Source of the DNA: Winogradskyella thalassocola | GTDB lineage: Bacteria; Bacteroidota; Bacteroidia; Flavobacteriales; Flavobacteriaceae | Direction: 5' to 3' | DNA: 64,000 bases | Assembly (NCBI RefSeq): GCF_900099995.1 | Contig: NZ_FNCZ01000013.1 | Coordinates: forward strand, 26,798 to 90,797 | In this document: positions 56,302 through 64,000 of the stretch, piece by piece | Layout of the letters: the number at the start of each line of letters is the position of its first letter | How positions within the stretch are numbered: the stretch's first letter is position 1 | Translations under genes and position numbers: made by a program | The notes under the pieces: model-generated | What the model was told of the DNA's origin: nothing | What the model saw: the letters and a program-made list of their open reading frames with translations, nothing else | Databases searched by the model: none

Positions 56302-56538
56302 ATGGAATCTTTTTTAATTATCGGTTTTATTATTGTAGCTATTGTATTATGGCTGTGGGCAATTTTTGATATTACGCGCTCTCGGTTTAAAAATCCTTAT
56401 ATGAGTACAGTATGGTTTTTAACTATTTTATTCTTTCCAGCTATAGGTTCTATATTTTATTTGCTATTTAGAAAAAAACTTATCACTGAAGGGCCTCGGA
56501 AATTTCAACCTAAATTCAACCGAAGAGAATTAAAATGA
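56302..56538 (+). CDS. PLDc_N-domain-like small membrane protein
   Basis: The protein has 78 residues with two membrane helices (FLIIGFIIVAIVLWLWAIFDI and TVWFLTILFFPAIGSIFYLLF) and a basic tail ending RKFQPKFNRREL. This matches the N-terminal region of cardiolipin synthases (PLDc_N) without the phospholipase D domain. A stand-alone role is unknown. It starts 20 bases after the DUF2797 gene. Confidence 0.72.
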   Translation: MESFLIIGFIIVAIVLWLWAIFDITRSRFKNPYMSTVWFLTILFFPAIGSIFYLLFRKKLITEGPRKFQPKFNRRELK

Positions 56539-56543
56539 TAGGA

Positions 56544-57278
56544 TTATTTAAAATAAGACAATAAATCAGATTTTTTAGAAGCCGAAACCATAATTTCTTT
56601 TCCGTTACTTAGCACTACACTTCCTCCTTTGCCTTTTACATATTTTACGATTTCATTGACATTAACTAAATAGCTTTTGTGGACTCTAGCAAAATTGGCG
56701 TCTTTTAGACTTTCTTCAATATATTTTAAAGTTTTACTAACGAGTTTCTTTTTATTGTTGTTCAGATATATTTCGGTGTAGTTGTCATCAGCCTTACAAT
56801 ACATAATGTCTGCAGTTTCTATAACTTCAAAACCATCTTGTTGAGGAATGGTAATCTTTCCACTTACAGTATTGGTCTTTGGTACTAAAATCTGATCTTG
56901 AAGCGCATCTTCTTTCGTTCTAATTTCAGTAACATAATCCACGGCCTTAATCAATTCATCAATAGAAATGGGTTTCATTAAATAATAAGAGGCATGTGCA
57001 TTTAGTGCGTCAATCGCATAGTGATTGTATGCCGTCACAAATATGGTTTCAAAATTAACATCTCCAACTTTGTCTAATAAATCGAAGGCATTACCATAGG
57101 GCATTTCTACATCTAAAAACACGACATCTAAATCACTGTTTCTAATTAAAACTAAGGCGTCTTCAACATTAGCAGCTTCTCCTAAAATTGAAATATTAGG
57201 ACAATACTTAGTCAGATAATTTCTTAAAATCAGTCTGCTATTTTCTTCATCTTCTACTATTATGGCGTTTAGTTTCAT
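56544..57278 (-). CDS. LytTR family response regulator
   Basis: The protein has 244 residues. The receiver domain (1-120) has acidic residues VEDEE near the N-terminus, phospho-acceptor Asp56 in VVFLDVEMP and the conserved Thr/Lys in VTAYNHYAIDALNAHASYYLMKPIS. The C-terminal LytTR DNA-binding domain is at about 145-244 (FARVHKSYLVNVNEIVKYVKGKGGSVVLSNG). It pairs with the histidine kinase gene just upstream on the same strand. Its targets are unknown. Confidence 0.92.
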   Translation of the reverse strand: MKLNAIIVEDEENSRLILRNYLTKYCPNISILGEAANVEDALVLIRNSDLDVVFLDVEMPYGNAFDLLDKVGDVNFETIFVTAYNHYAIDALNAHASYYLMKPISIDELIKAVDYVTEIRTKEDALQDQILVPKTNTVSGKITIPQQDGFEVIETADIMYCKADDNYTEIYLNNNKKKLVSKTLKYIEESLKDANFARVHKSYLVNVNEIVKYVKGKGGSVVLSNGKEIMVSASKKSDLLSYFK

Positions 57279-57285
57279 AGTCTAT

Positions 57286-57348
57286 AGTTTGAAGTGAGAA
57301 GCTCGAAGCTCGAAGTTACTTCCAACTTCCAACTTTAGGCTTCAAACT
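57286..57348. repeat. Intergenic inverted repeat with tandem words
   Basis: AGTTTGAAG and CTTCAAACT enclose tandem GAAGCTC-GAAGCTC-GAAG and ACTTCC-AACTTCC words, so the whole can fold on itself. It lies between the kinase and response regulator genes. Confidence 0.5.
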
Positions 57349-57352
57349 TTAT

Positions 57353-59569
57353 TTAGTCTTTTTTAAGTGTCACGACTACTTTTGTCCCTGCATCTTCCAA
57401 TTCTTGAAAATCGTTAATCGTAACATCAACTTTATCTTTATACATCTCATTCAAAATGGCAACACGTTTTTTAATGTTGTTCATTCCTTTTGAGTTCTGC
57501 TTTTTCTGATGATCAGTTTTCAAAGCTTTAGAACGCGCCCTTCCGATACCATCATCTGAAATAGTAATCGTTATTTCATCTTTAGATTTTGGCTGAATAT
57601 TAATATTCAAATGTCCTTTCTCTGTTTTATAACGCAGTCCATGCCACACCGCATTTTCAATATACGGCTGCAATAACATTGGTGGAATCTGGAATTCTTC
57701 AACATCGATAGTGTCATCGACCTCAATAGCATAATCAAACTTATCTTGAAATCTAAAATGTTCTAGCTTCGTATATAAATTCAATAATTCGATTTCTTTT
57801 TTCAAAGGAATAAAATCTTCTTCACTATTCTCTAAAACCGCACGCATCAATTGTGAGAAATCAGATAAATATTTGTTTGCTGTACGCTCATCGTTTGTCG
57901 CAATAAATGTATTTACTGAGTTTAAAGCATTAAAAATAAAGTGTGGATTCATTTGGCTTCGTAACGATTTTAAGGCCAATAAATTATTTGCCAAACGTTG
58001 TTGTTTAATATATTTAAACATTAAATAGCCGGTAATTAACAACAGTATTAAACCACCAATTAGCGAGTAAATAATAAGCTGCTGGCTTTTATTGCGTTCT
58101 TGTGTTAATTCGTAAGTACTTTTAGATAAAGCGCGATCACTTTCTAAAGATGTTATTCTATTTTGTTGCTCTGCAATATTCCGACTAAAACGAGCTGCTT
58201 GAGAAATTTCTTGAATTTTTTTAGCATATAATTCATCCACAACATCTTTATACTCGTCATTATAAGCTATCGTTTTTTCTGTATTACCTAATCTGGCATT
58301 GACTTCAGAAAGTTTTCGTGTCGCATCTAACTTAACATCTAAATCTCCCCTTTCACCTGCTTCTTCCCTACTTTTCTCTAAATACGGAATGGCATTCGTT
58401 AAATCGTTACTTAGTAAATAAGCATTACCAATTTTATAATTTTGCTTTTGCGATGTAATTGGACTTTCGTTGCTAATAATAGAATCGTTCTCAATATCTT
58501 TAATACCTTCAATAGCCAATTTTCTCAATACAATCTCACTTTCGTATTCTGCATTTTCACTATTAAACTCCGCTACTTTAACCTGCTCTTCAACAGCACG
58601 TTTTTTATTTTCTTTCTTAGCTAAATTTAACGAATTTGTAAAGTATCCTTTAGCTTTGGTAGTCTGCCCTTGCTCACTGTAAACTTGCGCTATTTTAGAA
58701 TTTAAATCTGTAATTTTTGGTGCTATGAGATGCTTTTGGGCCACTTTTAAACCATCTTCATAAGATTTAATAGCCTTAGTAAAATCTTTCGCTTTAACAT
58801 AAGCATCACCAATACCTTCTAACCATATCGTTTTTTCGTAGTTAGACAAGGTATTTTCATCTATCTGTTTGTAGCTCATAAGACTATTTTCAAAATCACC
58901 ATTATTGAGGTAGGCATTTGCTAACTTCAATTCTGCAGAAGCTGTTTCTATATTCTGAAGGCTAATTCTATAGGCCGAAATCGCCAAATCATACTGTTTC
59001 CAATGCACATAAATGTCACCTAATAATTCTTGCGCTTCAGCACTTTGTGCGGCACTGACATTTACATCCAAAGCATCTCCAATAAACTTTATACTTTTCT
59101 CTGCATCTTTTTTTAAGTAGACATCAGCAGAATCAATCATCTGATTAAACCGTTTAAAGTCGCCTTTACTTCTACCGCGAAAACTAGATTGCTTTGCATC
59201 TACAACTTCAATACTAATACGTTCATTAGATTTTATAGTGTAATAAATAGTTTCAAAATCGGGATGTTTAATAATAAGTTCGTCACCAATTTTAGCTTTT
59301 ATATCAAAAGAGCCGTCAAAACTAGTGGTTACATATCTCCCTCCATTTACTAAAATTTCTACATTCTTATATGGTTTATGGGTTCCCTTTTCAGATACGG
59401 AACCTCTAATGGTAAATGCAGCACTTTCATCAGCACTCTTTATCTCCCTATTTTGCCCAAAGGATATAAAACCTATAAGGCAAAACAATAGTAGTATATA
59501 GTATGTTTTAGAAATTCTCACTTCGCTTTTTATTAGTTGGACTAAACTACATACTTTATTTGGTTTCAA
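57353..59569 (-). CDS. TPR sensor histidine kinase (LytS/YehU type)
   Basis: The protein has up to 738 residues from TTG 59569; a GTG at 59521 gives a cleaner signal peptide (MRISKTYYILLLFCLIGFISFGQ). A carboxypeptidase-regulatory-like domain (about 50-125) is followed by TPR repeats (about 150-440), a coiled coil, one membrane helix (LIIYSLIGGLILLLITGYLMF) and a His_kinase domain with the phospho-acceptor His543 in SQMNPHFIFNALNS. The ATPase has ISDDGIGRARSK and a G-rich NSKGMNNIKKR. It should signal to the LytTR regulator encoded next to it. Confidence 0.9.
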   Translation of the reverse strand: MKPNKVCSLVQLIKSEVRISKTYYILLLFCLIGFISFGQNREIKSADESAAFTIRGSVSEKGTHKPYKNVEILVNGGRYVTTSFDGSFDIKAKIGDELIIKHPDFETIYYTIKSNERISIEVVDAKQSSFRGRSKGDFKRFNQMIDSADVYLKKDAEKSIKFIGDALDVNVSAAQSAEAQELLGDIYVHWKQYDLAISAYRISLQNIETASAELKLANAYLNNGDFENSLMSYKQIDENTLSNYEKTIWLEGIGDAYVKAKDFTKAIKSYEDGLKVAQKHLIAPKITDLNSKIAQVYSEQGQTTKAKGYFTNSLNLAKKENKKRAVEEQVKVAEFNSENAEYESEIVLRKLAIEGIKDIENDSIISNESPITSQKQNYKIGNAYLLSNDLTNAIPYLEKSREEAGERGDLDVKLDATRKLSEVNARLGNTEKTIAYNDEYKDVVDELYAKKIQEISQAARFSRNIAEQQNRITSLESDRALSKSTYELTQERNKSQQLIIYSLIGGLILLLITGYLMFKYIKQQRLANNLLALKSLRSQMNPHFIFNALNSVNTFIATNDERTANKYLSDFSQLMRAVLENSEEDFIPLKKEIELLNLYTKLEHFRFQDKFDYAIEVDDTIDVEEFQIPPMLLQPYIENAVWHGLRYKTEKGHLNINIQPKSKDEITITISDDGIGRARSKALKTDHQKKQNSKGMNNIKKRVAILNEMYKDKVDVTINDFQELEDAGTKVVVTLKKD

Positions 59570-59733
59570 AAAATGCGGTATTCAAAATTCGATACCGTTT
59601 TAGACCTAAAAAGCTGCTTCTACTAAAACTATAGAAGACTTCACTCACCCGAAATAGCACTTTACTCATTGTGGTTTTTAATCCCTGTATTTTCAGCAGA
59701 GCTTTACGCCATAAATCAAAAAACAATATAAAA

Positions 59734-60765
59734 ATGAAATCAATCAATTTAACACTATTGCTCTTCTTAATAAGTTGTACTCACATGTCGGCTCAACACC
59801 GAGGAAATTACAATGAAATCACACAAGATATTTCTAGACAAAATATTTTAAGCTCTGGAAATGCACAAATCTACAATCCAACGGTTCAGCAACAAATTAA
59901 CCAAACACTTCACCCAAGCAATGTACTAACCGTTGATGTAAAAGCGCTTCAAAATGTAAGTGCCACGACGTACACCGCCATATTTAATGTCTCTCAAATG
60001 GGACCATCCGCTGAAATGACAAATCAACTGATGAAAGAACGTATAGACCAAATTAAAAATCGTTTAAATACGAAAGGTATTACTCAAAAGGATATCGCCA
60101 TTGATGTGATTTCTTTTATTCCTATTTATGAAGTTGAAGTCACTAAGAAATTATTCAGTAAAACGTATACGGAAGTTCCTAAAGGGTTTGAATTACAACA
60201 AAACATTCATGTTCAATTTACAAAAACCAATCAATTTGAAGCCATTTTAGAAGCTTGTGCACAAAGTGAAGTTTATAACTTGGTTAAGGTTGATTATTAT
60301 ATAGATAATATTCAAGAGGTCTATAAAAACCTTCAAGATGAATTATTAAAACTTATTGAAGATAAAAAAGCATATTACCAGGCATTAGGATTTGACATGT
60401 CTACTTATAATGTAGCTATTGCAGATGATAAATACTGTTATTTCCCAAAGGACTTCTACCAAAGCTATCAAGCTTATAATAGTACTTCAGTTGAAGCTTT
60501 AGATAAAAGTAAAGGTGTTACAACGGTAAAAAAGCAGACGTCCTATTATTACCAACCTTTAACGTATGAAAATTATGATGTGGTGATTAACCCTTCCATT
60601 TTAGAACCTGTTGTTCAAATAGGTATGAATATAAAACTAGCTTTTACACCCAAGCCAGAAGAAAAAATACCTGCACCAATTGTAGAAACAAAAATAGATC
60701 ATAAATACTATGTGATTTCTCCAAACGGCACCATCGATGTTAAAGAATTGAATACTAAAAAATAG
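59734..60765 (+). CDS. SIMPL (DUF541) domain-containing secreted protein
   Basis: From ATG 59734 the protein has 343 residues with a signal peptide (LLLFLISCTHMSAQ). An upstream start at 59671 would put 21 extra residues ahead of it and is unlikely. The SIMPL-like region is about 60-300 (TVDVKALQNVSATTYTAIFNVSQMGPSAEMTNQLMKERIDQIKNRLNTKGI). SIMPL proteins are periplasmic or surface proteins with no settled function. It starts divergently from the histidine kinase. Confidence 0.7.
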   Translation: MKSINLTLLLFLISCTHMSAQHRGNYNEITQDISRQNILSSGNAQIYNPTVQQQINQTLHPSNVLTVDVKALQNVSATTYTAIFNVSQMGPSAEMTNQLMKERIDQIKNRLNTKGITQKDIAIDVISFIPIYEVEVTKKLFSKTYTEVPKGFELQQNIHVQFTKTNQFEAILEACAQSEVYNLVKVDYYIDNIQEVYKNLQDELLKLIEDKKAYYQALGFDMSTYNVAIADDKYCYFPKDFYQSYQAYNSTSVEALDKSKGVTTVKKQTSYYYQPLTYENYDVVINPSILEPVVQIGMNIKLAFTPKPEEKIPAPIVETKIDHKYYVISPNGTIDVKELNTKK

Positions 60766-60768
60766 AAA

Positions 60769-60810
60769 AGAATCTAGACCGCTGCGCTGTTAGAACCTAG
60801 AATCAAGACT
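60769..60810. repeat. Low-complexity intergenic words (AGAATCTAGA)
   Basis: AGAATCTAGACC and AGAACCTAGAAT flank GCTGCGCTG, giving an imperfect direct repeat just past the SIMPL gene stop. It looks like a dispersed intergenic word of the kind seen elsewhere in this window. Confidence 0.4.
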
Positions 60811-60944
60811 TCATTTGTTAAGCGAATATCATACAGGTAACTATGGTTCTTTAAATGATTTTACGGTAAGAGTATATTTTTAAGGGGAATTAGATACTTA
60901 ATCGTGAAAAATAAATACACAAAAAACTAGAAAAAATAAAACAT

Positions 60945-62111
60945 ATGAAAACTCAATTTAAAACCTTAATCCTTGCAGTGAGCTTAGCATCACTTACAGC
61001 TTGCAATGCAAATTCAAAAAACAGAACTCAAGATTTAGCCATCTCCGAAATAGTGATTAAAACAACTTCAAAAGATAAAAATCCAGAAATTAAAGTCGCG
61101 TTGCTACTCGACACCAGTAATAGTATGGATGGTTTAATAGACCAAGCCAAAGCGCAACTTTGGAAAATTGTAAATGAACTCTCTTATGCCAAATGTGAAG
61201 AACAAAGTCCTAATTTAAAAATTGCACTTTACGAATACGGAAATGATAATCTTAACGCAGACGAAGGCTATTTAAGACAAGTCATTGCGTTTAGTGATGA
61301 TTTGGATGAAATTTCAAAATCCCTATTTTCACTAACTACTAATGGAGGCAATGAATACTGTGGAAAAGTAATTAACACGGCTTTAAGCCAATTAGAATGG
61401 GGAGATAACAAAGAGGATTTAAAACTTATTTTCATCGCAGGGAACGAACCTTACACACAAGGAAACGTCAGTTACAAAGACGCCTCTAAATTAGCACATC
61501 AAAACGATGTGACTGTGAACACCATTTTTTGTGGTGATTACAATCAAGGTATTTCAACCAAATGGAAAGATGGAGCCGATTTAACACACGGAAATTATAT
61601 GGCTATCAATCATAATGAAGCAACTGTGCATGTGGCATCTCCTTATGATGACAAAATTTTAGAGTTGAATGAAAAATTGAATACAACCTATGTTGCTTAT
61701 GGAAGTACAGGTAGAGCTAAAATGGAAATGCAGGCAGAACAAGACTCTAATGCTAGAAGTTATAATAAAGCCAATGCAGTAAGTAGAACCGTAAGTAAAA
61801 GCTCACGTCTATACAAAAACAGTTCTTGGGATTTGGTAGATGCTGAAAAAGAAGAAGGGTTCTCTTATGATAAAATTAAAGATAGTGAATTGCCTAAAGA
61901 ATTAAAGGGAAAATCTAAATCTGAAATTAAAACTTATGTTGAAGAAAAAGCGCAATTGCGTAAAAAACTTCAAGATGAAATAGCTACATTAAATTTAAAT
62001 CGACGGGATTATCTTGCTAAGCAGACTAAAGATTCTAGTAATGGATTAGAAAGTGCGATGATTAAAGCATTGAAGTCACAAGCTGAACAGAAAAACTATA
62101 AATGGGAATAA
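60945..62111 (+). CDS. VWA domain-containing lipoprotein
   Basis: The protein has 388 residues with a lipobox (SLASLTACNA, Cys20). A von Willebrand type A domain covers about 45-230 with the MIDAS start DTSNS at residues 56-60 (LLLDTSNSMDGLIDQAK). The C-terminal 150 residues are a charged coiled coil (DIYV-free; LPKELKGKSKSEIKTYVEEKAQLRKKL). VWA lipoproteins often hold metal-dependent partners, but no partner is evident. A terminator follows 20 bases after the stop. Confidence 0.85.
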   Translation: MKTQFKTLILAVSLASLTACNANSKNRTQDLAISEIVIKTTSKDKNPEIKVALLLDTSNSMDGLIDQAKAQLWKIVNELSYAKCEEQSPNLKIALYEYGNDNLNADEGYLRQVIAFSDDLDEISKSLFSLTTNGGNEYCGKVINTALSQLEWGDNKEDLKLIFIAGNEPYTQGNVSYKDASKLAHQNDVTVNTIFCGDYNQGISTKWKDGADLTHGNYMAINHNEATVHVASPYDDKILELNEKLNTTYVAYGSTGRAKMEMQAEQDSNARSYNKANAVSRTVSKSSRLYKNSSWDLVDAEKEEGFSYDKIKDSELPKELKGKSKSEIKTYVEEKAQLRKKLQDEIATLNLNRRDYLAKQTKDSSNGLESAMIKALKSQAEQKNYKWE

Positions 62112-62130
62112 AACGTAATTATGAAAACAA

Positions 62131-62163
62131 AAAAAGGCTCAATTTACATTGAGCCTTTTTTTA
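62131..62163. terminator. Bidirectional terminator between convergent genes
   Basis: AAAAAGGCTCAAT and ATTGAGCCTTTTT form a 13-bp stem with a TTAC loop. T runs on both strands serve the VWA gene and the PorP/SprF gene. Confidence 0.92.
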
Positions 62164-62176
62164 TGTGTTATTTATA

Positions 62177-63190
62177 TTAGTTAATTGCAGGACAATTACA
62201 CTCATATTTCTCTCGTCTACAGTTAAAGTTGAAACCAAGCGTTAATTGATGAAAACCACCAGTATTAAAATTCACCGTATTTGCTTGGTATGAATATGTA
62301 TATGCAAATACAAAATTATTATAATCTATACCTAAAAATGGCGTGATGTATTGTAATTTTTGACTGGTAACACCAGATCCATCTTGGAACTCAGCTCCAT
62401 CTAAACTACGTCTGTAAGATAAGCCACCCCAAACTTTACCAAAATCCATTTCTTTATAAACTTTAGCATTAATATCTATTGAAGACTCTGCTGTTGCATC
62501 TCTATACATATACATTATAGAAGGCTCATAACTCCATTCACTTCCATATTGACTGAACGTATAACCAGAAGACAATAAATAAGTTCTTAAGTTTTTAAAT
62601 TCAAATTCTCCATTTTGATTATAGTTTACACCATCATTATCTAGAATATTCTTAGCCGTAAAATGCGCATAGAAATCTACAAAATGGTAAGAAAATCCAA
62701 AGTCAATATTAAAGTTTGTAGCACTTTGTTCAATTCCTGCAACTGCTGCATCAAATTCTCCTGGCGCTAACCAACTTGTTTCATCTAGTTTGTACTGTAA
62801 AAATCCAGCACTCAAACCAAATGACAACATATTTAAATCAATTTCATTTCTCGAAAACATTAAATGATAAGCGAACGTAGCATAACCACCAACTGTAGAA
62901 TGATATCCATTAGAGTCATTAAAAAGAACACCTCCAATAGCTACTGGAGAATCTCCTATTCTTCCATTCATACTTAAGGTTTGTAAGCTCGGAGCATCAT
63001 CAACACCAAACCATTGTTGTCTTGCTGTTAATCTCACTTTAGCACAGTTAGCAACACCTGCCATAGATGGGTGAATTAGGTAATAATTATCTGTTAAATA
63101 ATCAGAATAAATAGGAATACCTTCTTGGGCAAAGCTAAAATTTGCTGCAAAAGCTATAAATGCTACTAAACAATACTTTTTTAATCTCAT
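62177..63190 (-). CDS. PorP/SprF family type IX secretion membrane protein
   Basis: The protein has 337 residues with a signal peptide (LVAFIAFAANFSFAQ). The PorP/SprF start is clear (GIPIYSDYLTDNYYLIHPSMAGVANCAKVRLTARQQWFGVDDAP), and the rest is an outer-membrane beta-barrel. SprF-like proteins are usually paired with a large T9SS type B adhesin. Here that partner lies directly upstream, 6 bases away. Together they probably export and anchor the adhesin. Confidence 0.9.
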   Translation of the reverse strand: MRLKKYCLVAFIAFAANFSFAQEGIPIYSDYLTDNYYLIHPSMAGVANCAKVRLTARQQWFGVDDAPSLQTLSMNGRIGDSPVAIGGVLFNDSNGYHSTVGGYATFAYHLMFSRNEIDLNMLSFGLSAGFLQYKLDETSWLAPGEFDAAVAGIEQSATNFNIDFGFSYHFVDFYAHFTAKNILDNDGVNYNQNGEFEFKNLRTYLLSSGYTFSQYGSEWSYEPSIMYMYRDATAESSIDINAKVYKEMDFGKVWGGLSYRRSLDGAEFQDGSGVTSQKLQYITPFLGIDYNNFVFAYTYSYQANTVNFNTGGFHQLTLGFNFNCRREKYECNCPAIN

Positions 63191-63196
63191 AATTTC

Positions 63197-64000
63197 TTAT
63201 CGTTTCAAGGTAAAATGGGCTTTAAATTCTTTACGTACACCGTTGCTTGGTTCGTCGTATTCTACTGTAAACCAGTAGTCACTCGTTGGCATTGCTTCAT
63301 TATTAAACGTTCCATCCCAACCATTTCCATCGGGACTTAATTGTTTTAATAATTTTCCGTACCGGTCAAATATATAAATTTTTGCATTACTTCCAACACC
63401 TTCAATGTTCCAAGTTTCATTATTTCCATCTCCGTTGGGCGTAAAATACAGCGGATAGTCGATAATAAACTTTGATACAGCGATTAATCCACAACCATTT
63501 TTATCTCGTGCTGTGATCTCATGGTCTCCTGATGATAAGCCTGTAAAGATGCCTTCATCTTGCCATGGTCCTCCATCTAAACTGTATTCATAAACTCCAA
63601 TTCCGGTAGCTATGGCTTCTAAAACATGGTTGTCAGCAAAAGCTTGAGTTAAGAGTTCTATCGTTAAACTTGGTGGTTCACTTTCTATAACGTCAGTTGT
63701 ATCGGTATTAGTACAATTGGTCTCTGTGGATGTGCTCATATCTGTCACTAAAACACTATAACTTCCTCCTTGGGTTGGCATAATACTTGGCCCTGTTGCT
63801 CCTGGTATCATGGTGCTGTTATAACTCCACTCAAAACTATAGTCTGTTGCTGATAAACCGGTATCAATCACTAATGGGTCTAAAACTTCGGTACCATTAG
63901 TATTTAAACATAGAATATAATTGGCTTCTAAATTAAATTCGGGTAATGGATTTACCTGTAAGGTTAATGCGGCAACTTCATAACACACAGAGGTATCATT
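63197..64000 (-). CDS. T9SS type B sorting domain protein, N-terminal part outside window
   Basis: The frame is open to the window edge, so only the last 267 codons are seen. They hold Ig-like repeats and end in a gliding motility-associated C-terminal domain (YFTPNGDGNNETWNIEG, IYIFDRYGKLLKQLSPDGNGWDGTF, and KAHFTLKR), the T9SS type B sorting signal. The gene is likely a very large surface adhesin, as is usual for partners of SprF-like proteins. Its size cannot be known here. Confidence 0.9.
   Translation of the reverse strand, partial: NDTSVCYEVAALTLQVNPLPEFNLEANYILCLNTNGTEVLDPLVIDTGLSATDYSFEWSYNSTMIPGATGPSIMPTQGGSYSVLVTDMSTSTETNCTNTDTTDVIESEPPSLTIELLTQAFADNHVLEAIATGIGVYEYSLDGGPWQDEGIFTGLSSGDHEITARDKNGCGLIAVSKFIIDYPLYFTPNGDGNNETWNIEGVGSNAKIYIFDRYGKLLKQLSPDGNGWDGTFNNEAMPTSDYWFTVEYDEPSNGVRKEFKAHFTLKR

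Overview
The window is AT-rich and gene-dense. It carries many Bacteroidota hallmarks: a SusC/SusD pair, type IX secretion (T9SS) sorting tails, a PorP/SprF protein, a short primary sigma factor, TANNTTTG-type promoters, and a FolK-deoxynucleoside kinase fusion. It is best read as a chromosomal segment of a marine member of the Flavobacteriaceae. The genus cannot be fixed from the sequence alone. No prophage, insertion sequence or CRISPR array was seen.

Left flank (1-2430): a cut-off FecR-type anti-sigma gene, an ECF sigma factor with a TTG start, and a small lipoprotein made of ten back-to-back 11-residue repeats.

Glucan utilisation locus (2441-27307, all minus strand). A membrane-tethered SusR-like regulator (24503-27307) is followed by susC, susD, a multidomain surface binding lipoprotein and a GH16 laminarinase. 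A strong hairpin ends this unit at 15822-15846. A second unit carries a GH149-type beta-1,3-oligoglucan phosphorylase, a GH17 lipoprotein, an unassigned clan-A hydrolase, a GH30 enzyme, a GPH-type sugar symporter and a cytoplasmic GH17 enzyme. A secreted T9SS binding protein and a LacI regulator close the locus. Read together, laminarin or a mixed beta-1,3/1,6-glucan would be cut at the surface by GH16, imported by SusCD, trimmed in the periplasm by GH17 and GH30, carried inward by the symporter and degraded by phosphorolysis and GH17. Helically phased TGTATRGG direct repeats lie upstream of susC, of the T9SS protein and of the regulator itself. A 15-base promoter box is shared by the first two.

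Housekeeping region (27788-53658): tRNA-Leu and tRNA-Gly, mutS, a SpoU methyltransferase with two small partners, folK-dNK, a queuosine precursor transporter, an AsmA-like protein, the primary sigma factor, rpsU, a gamma carbonic anhydrase and a small gene broken by an in-frame TAG. Next come murI and the envelope cluster skp-skp-bamA-uppS with a DUF6089 protein, nadK and a CBS protein. Then pdxJ, an alpha/beta hydrolase, a holin-4-like membrane protein, tig, clpP and clpX.

Right flank (53921-64000): a GH3-type acyl-adenylating enzyme, a DUF2797 protein, a PLDc_N-like membrane peptide, a LytTR response regulator with a TPR histidine kinase, a SIMPL-domain protein, a VWA lipoprotein, a PorP/SprF protein and the C-terminal part of a T9SS type B protein that runs off the window.

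Functions are assigned from motifs and family knowledge read by eye. No database search was possible.
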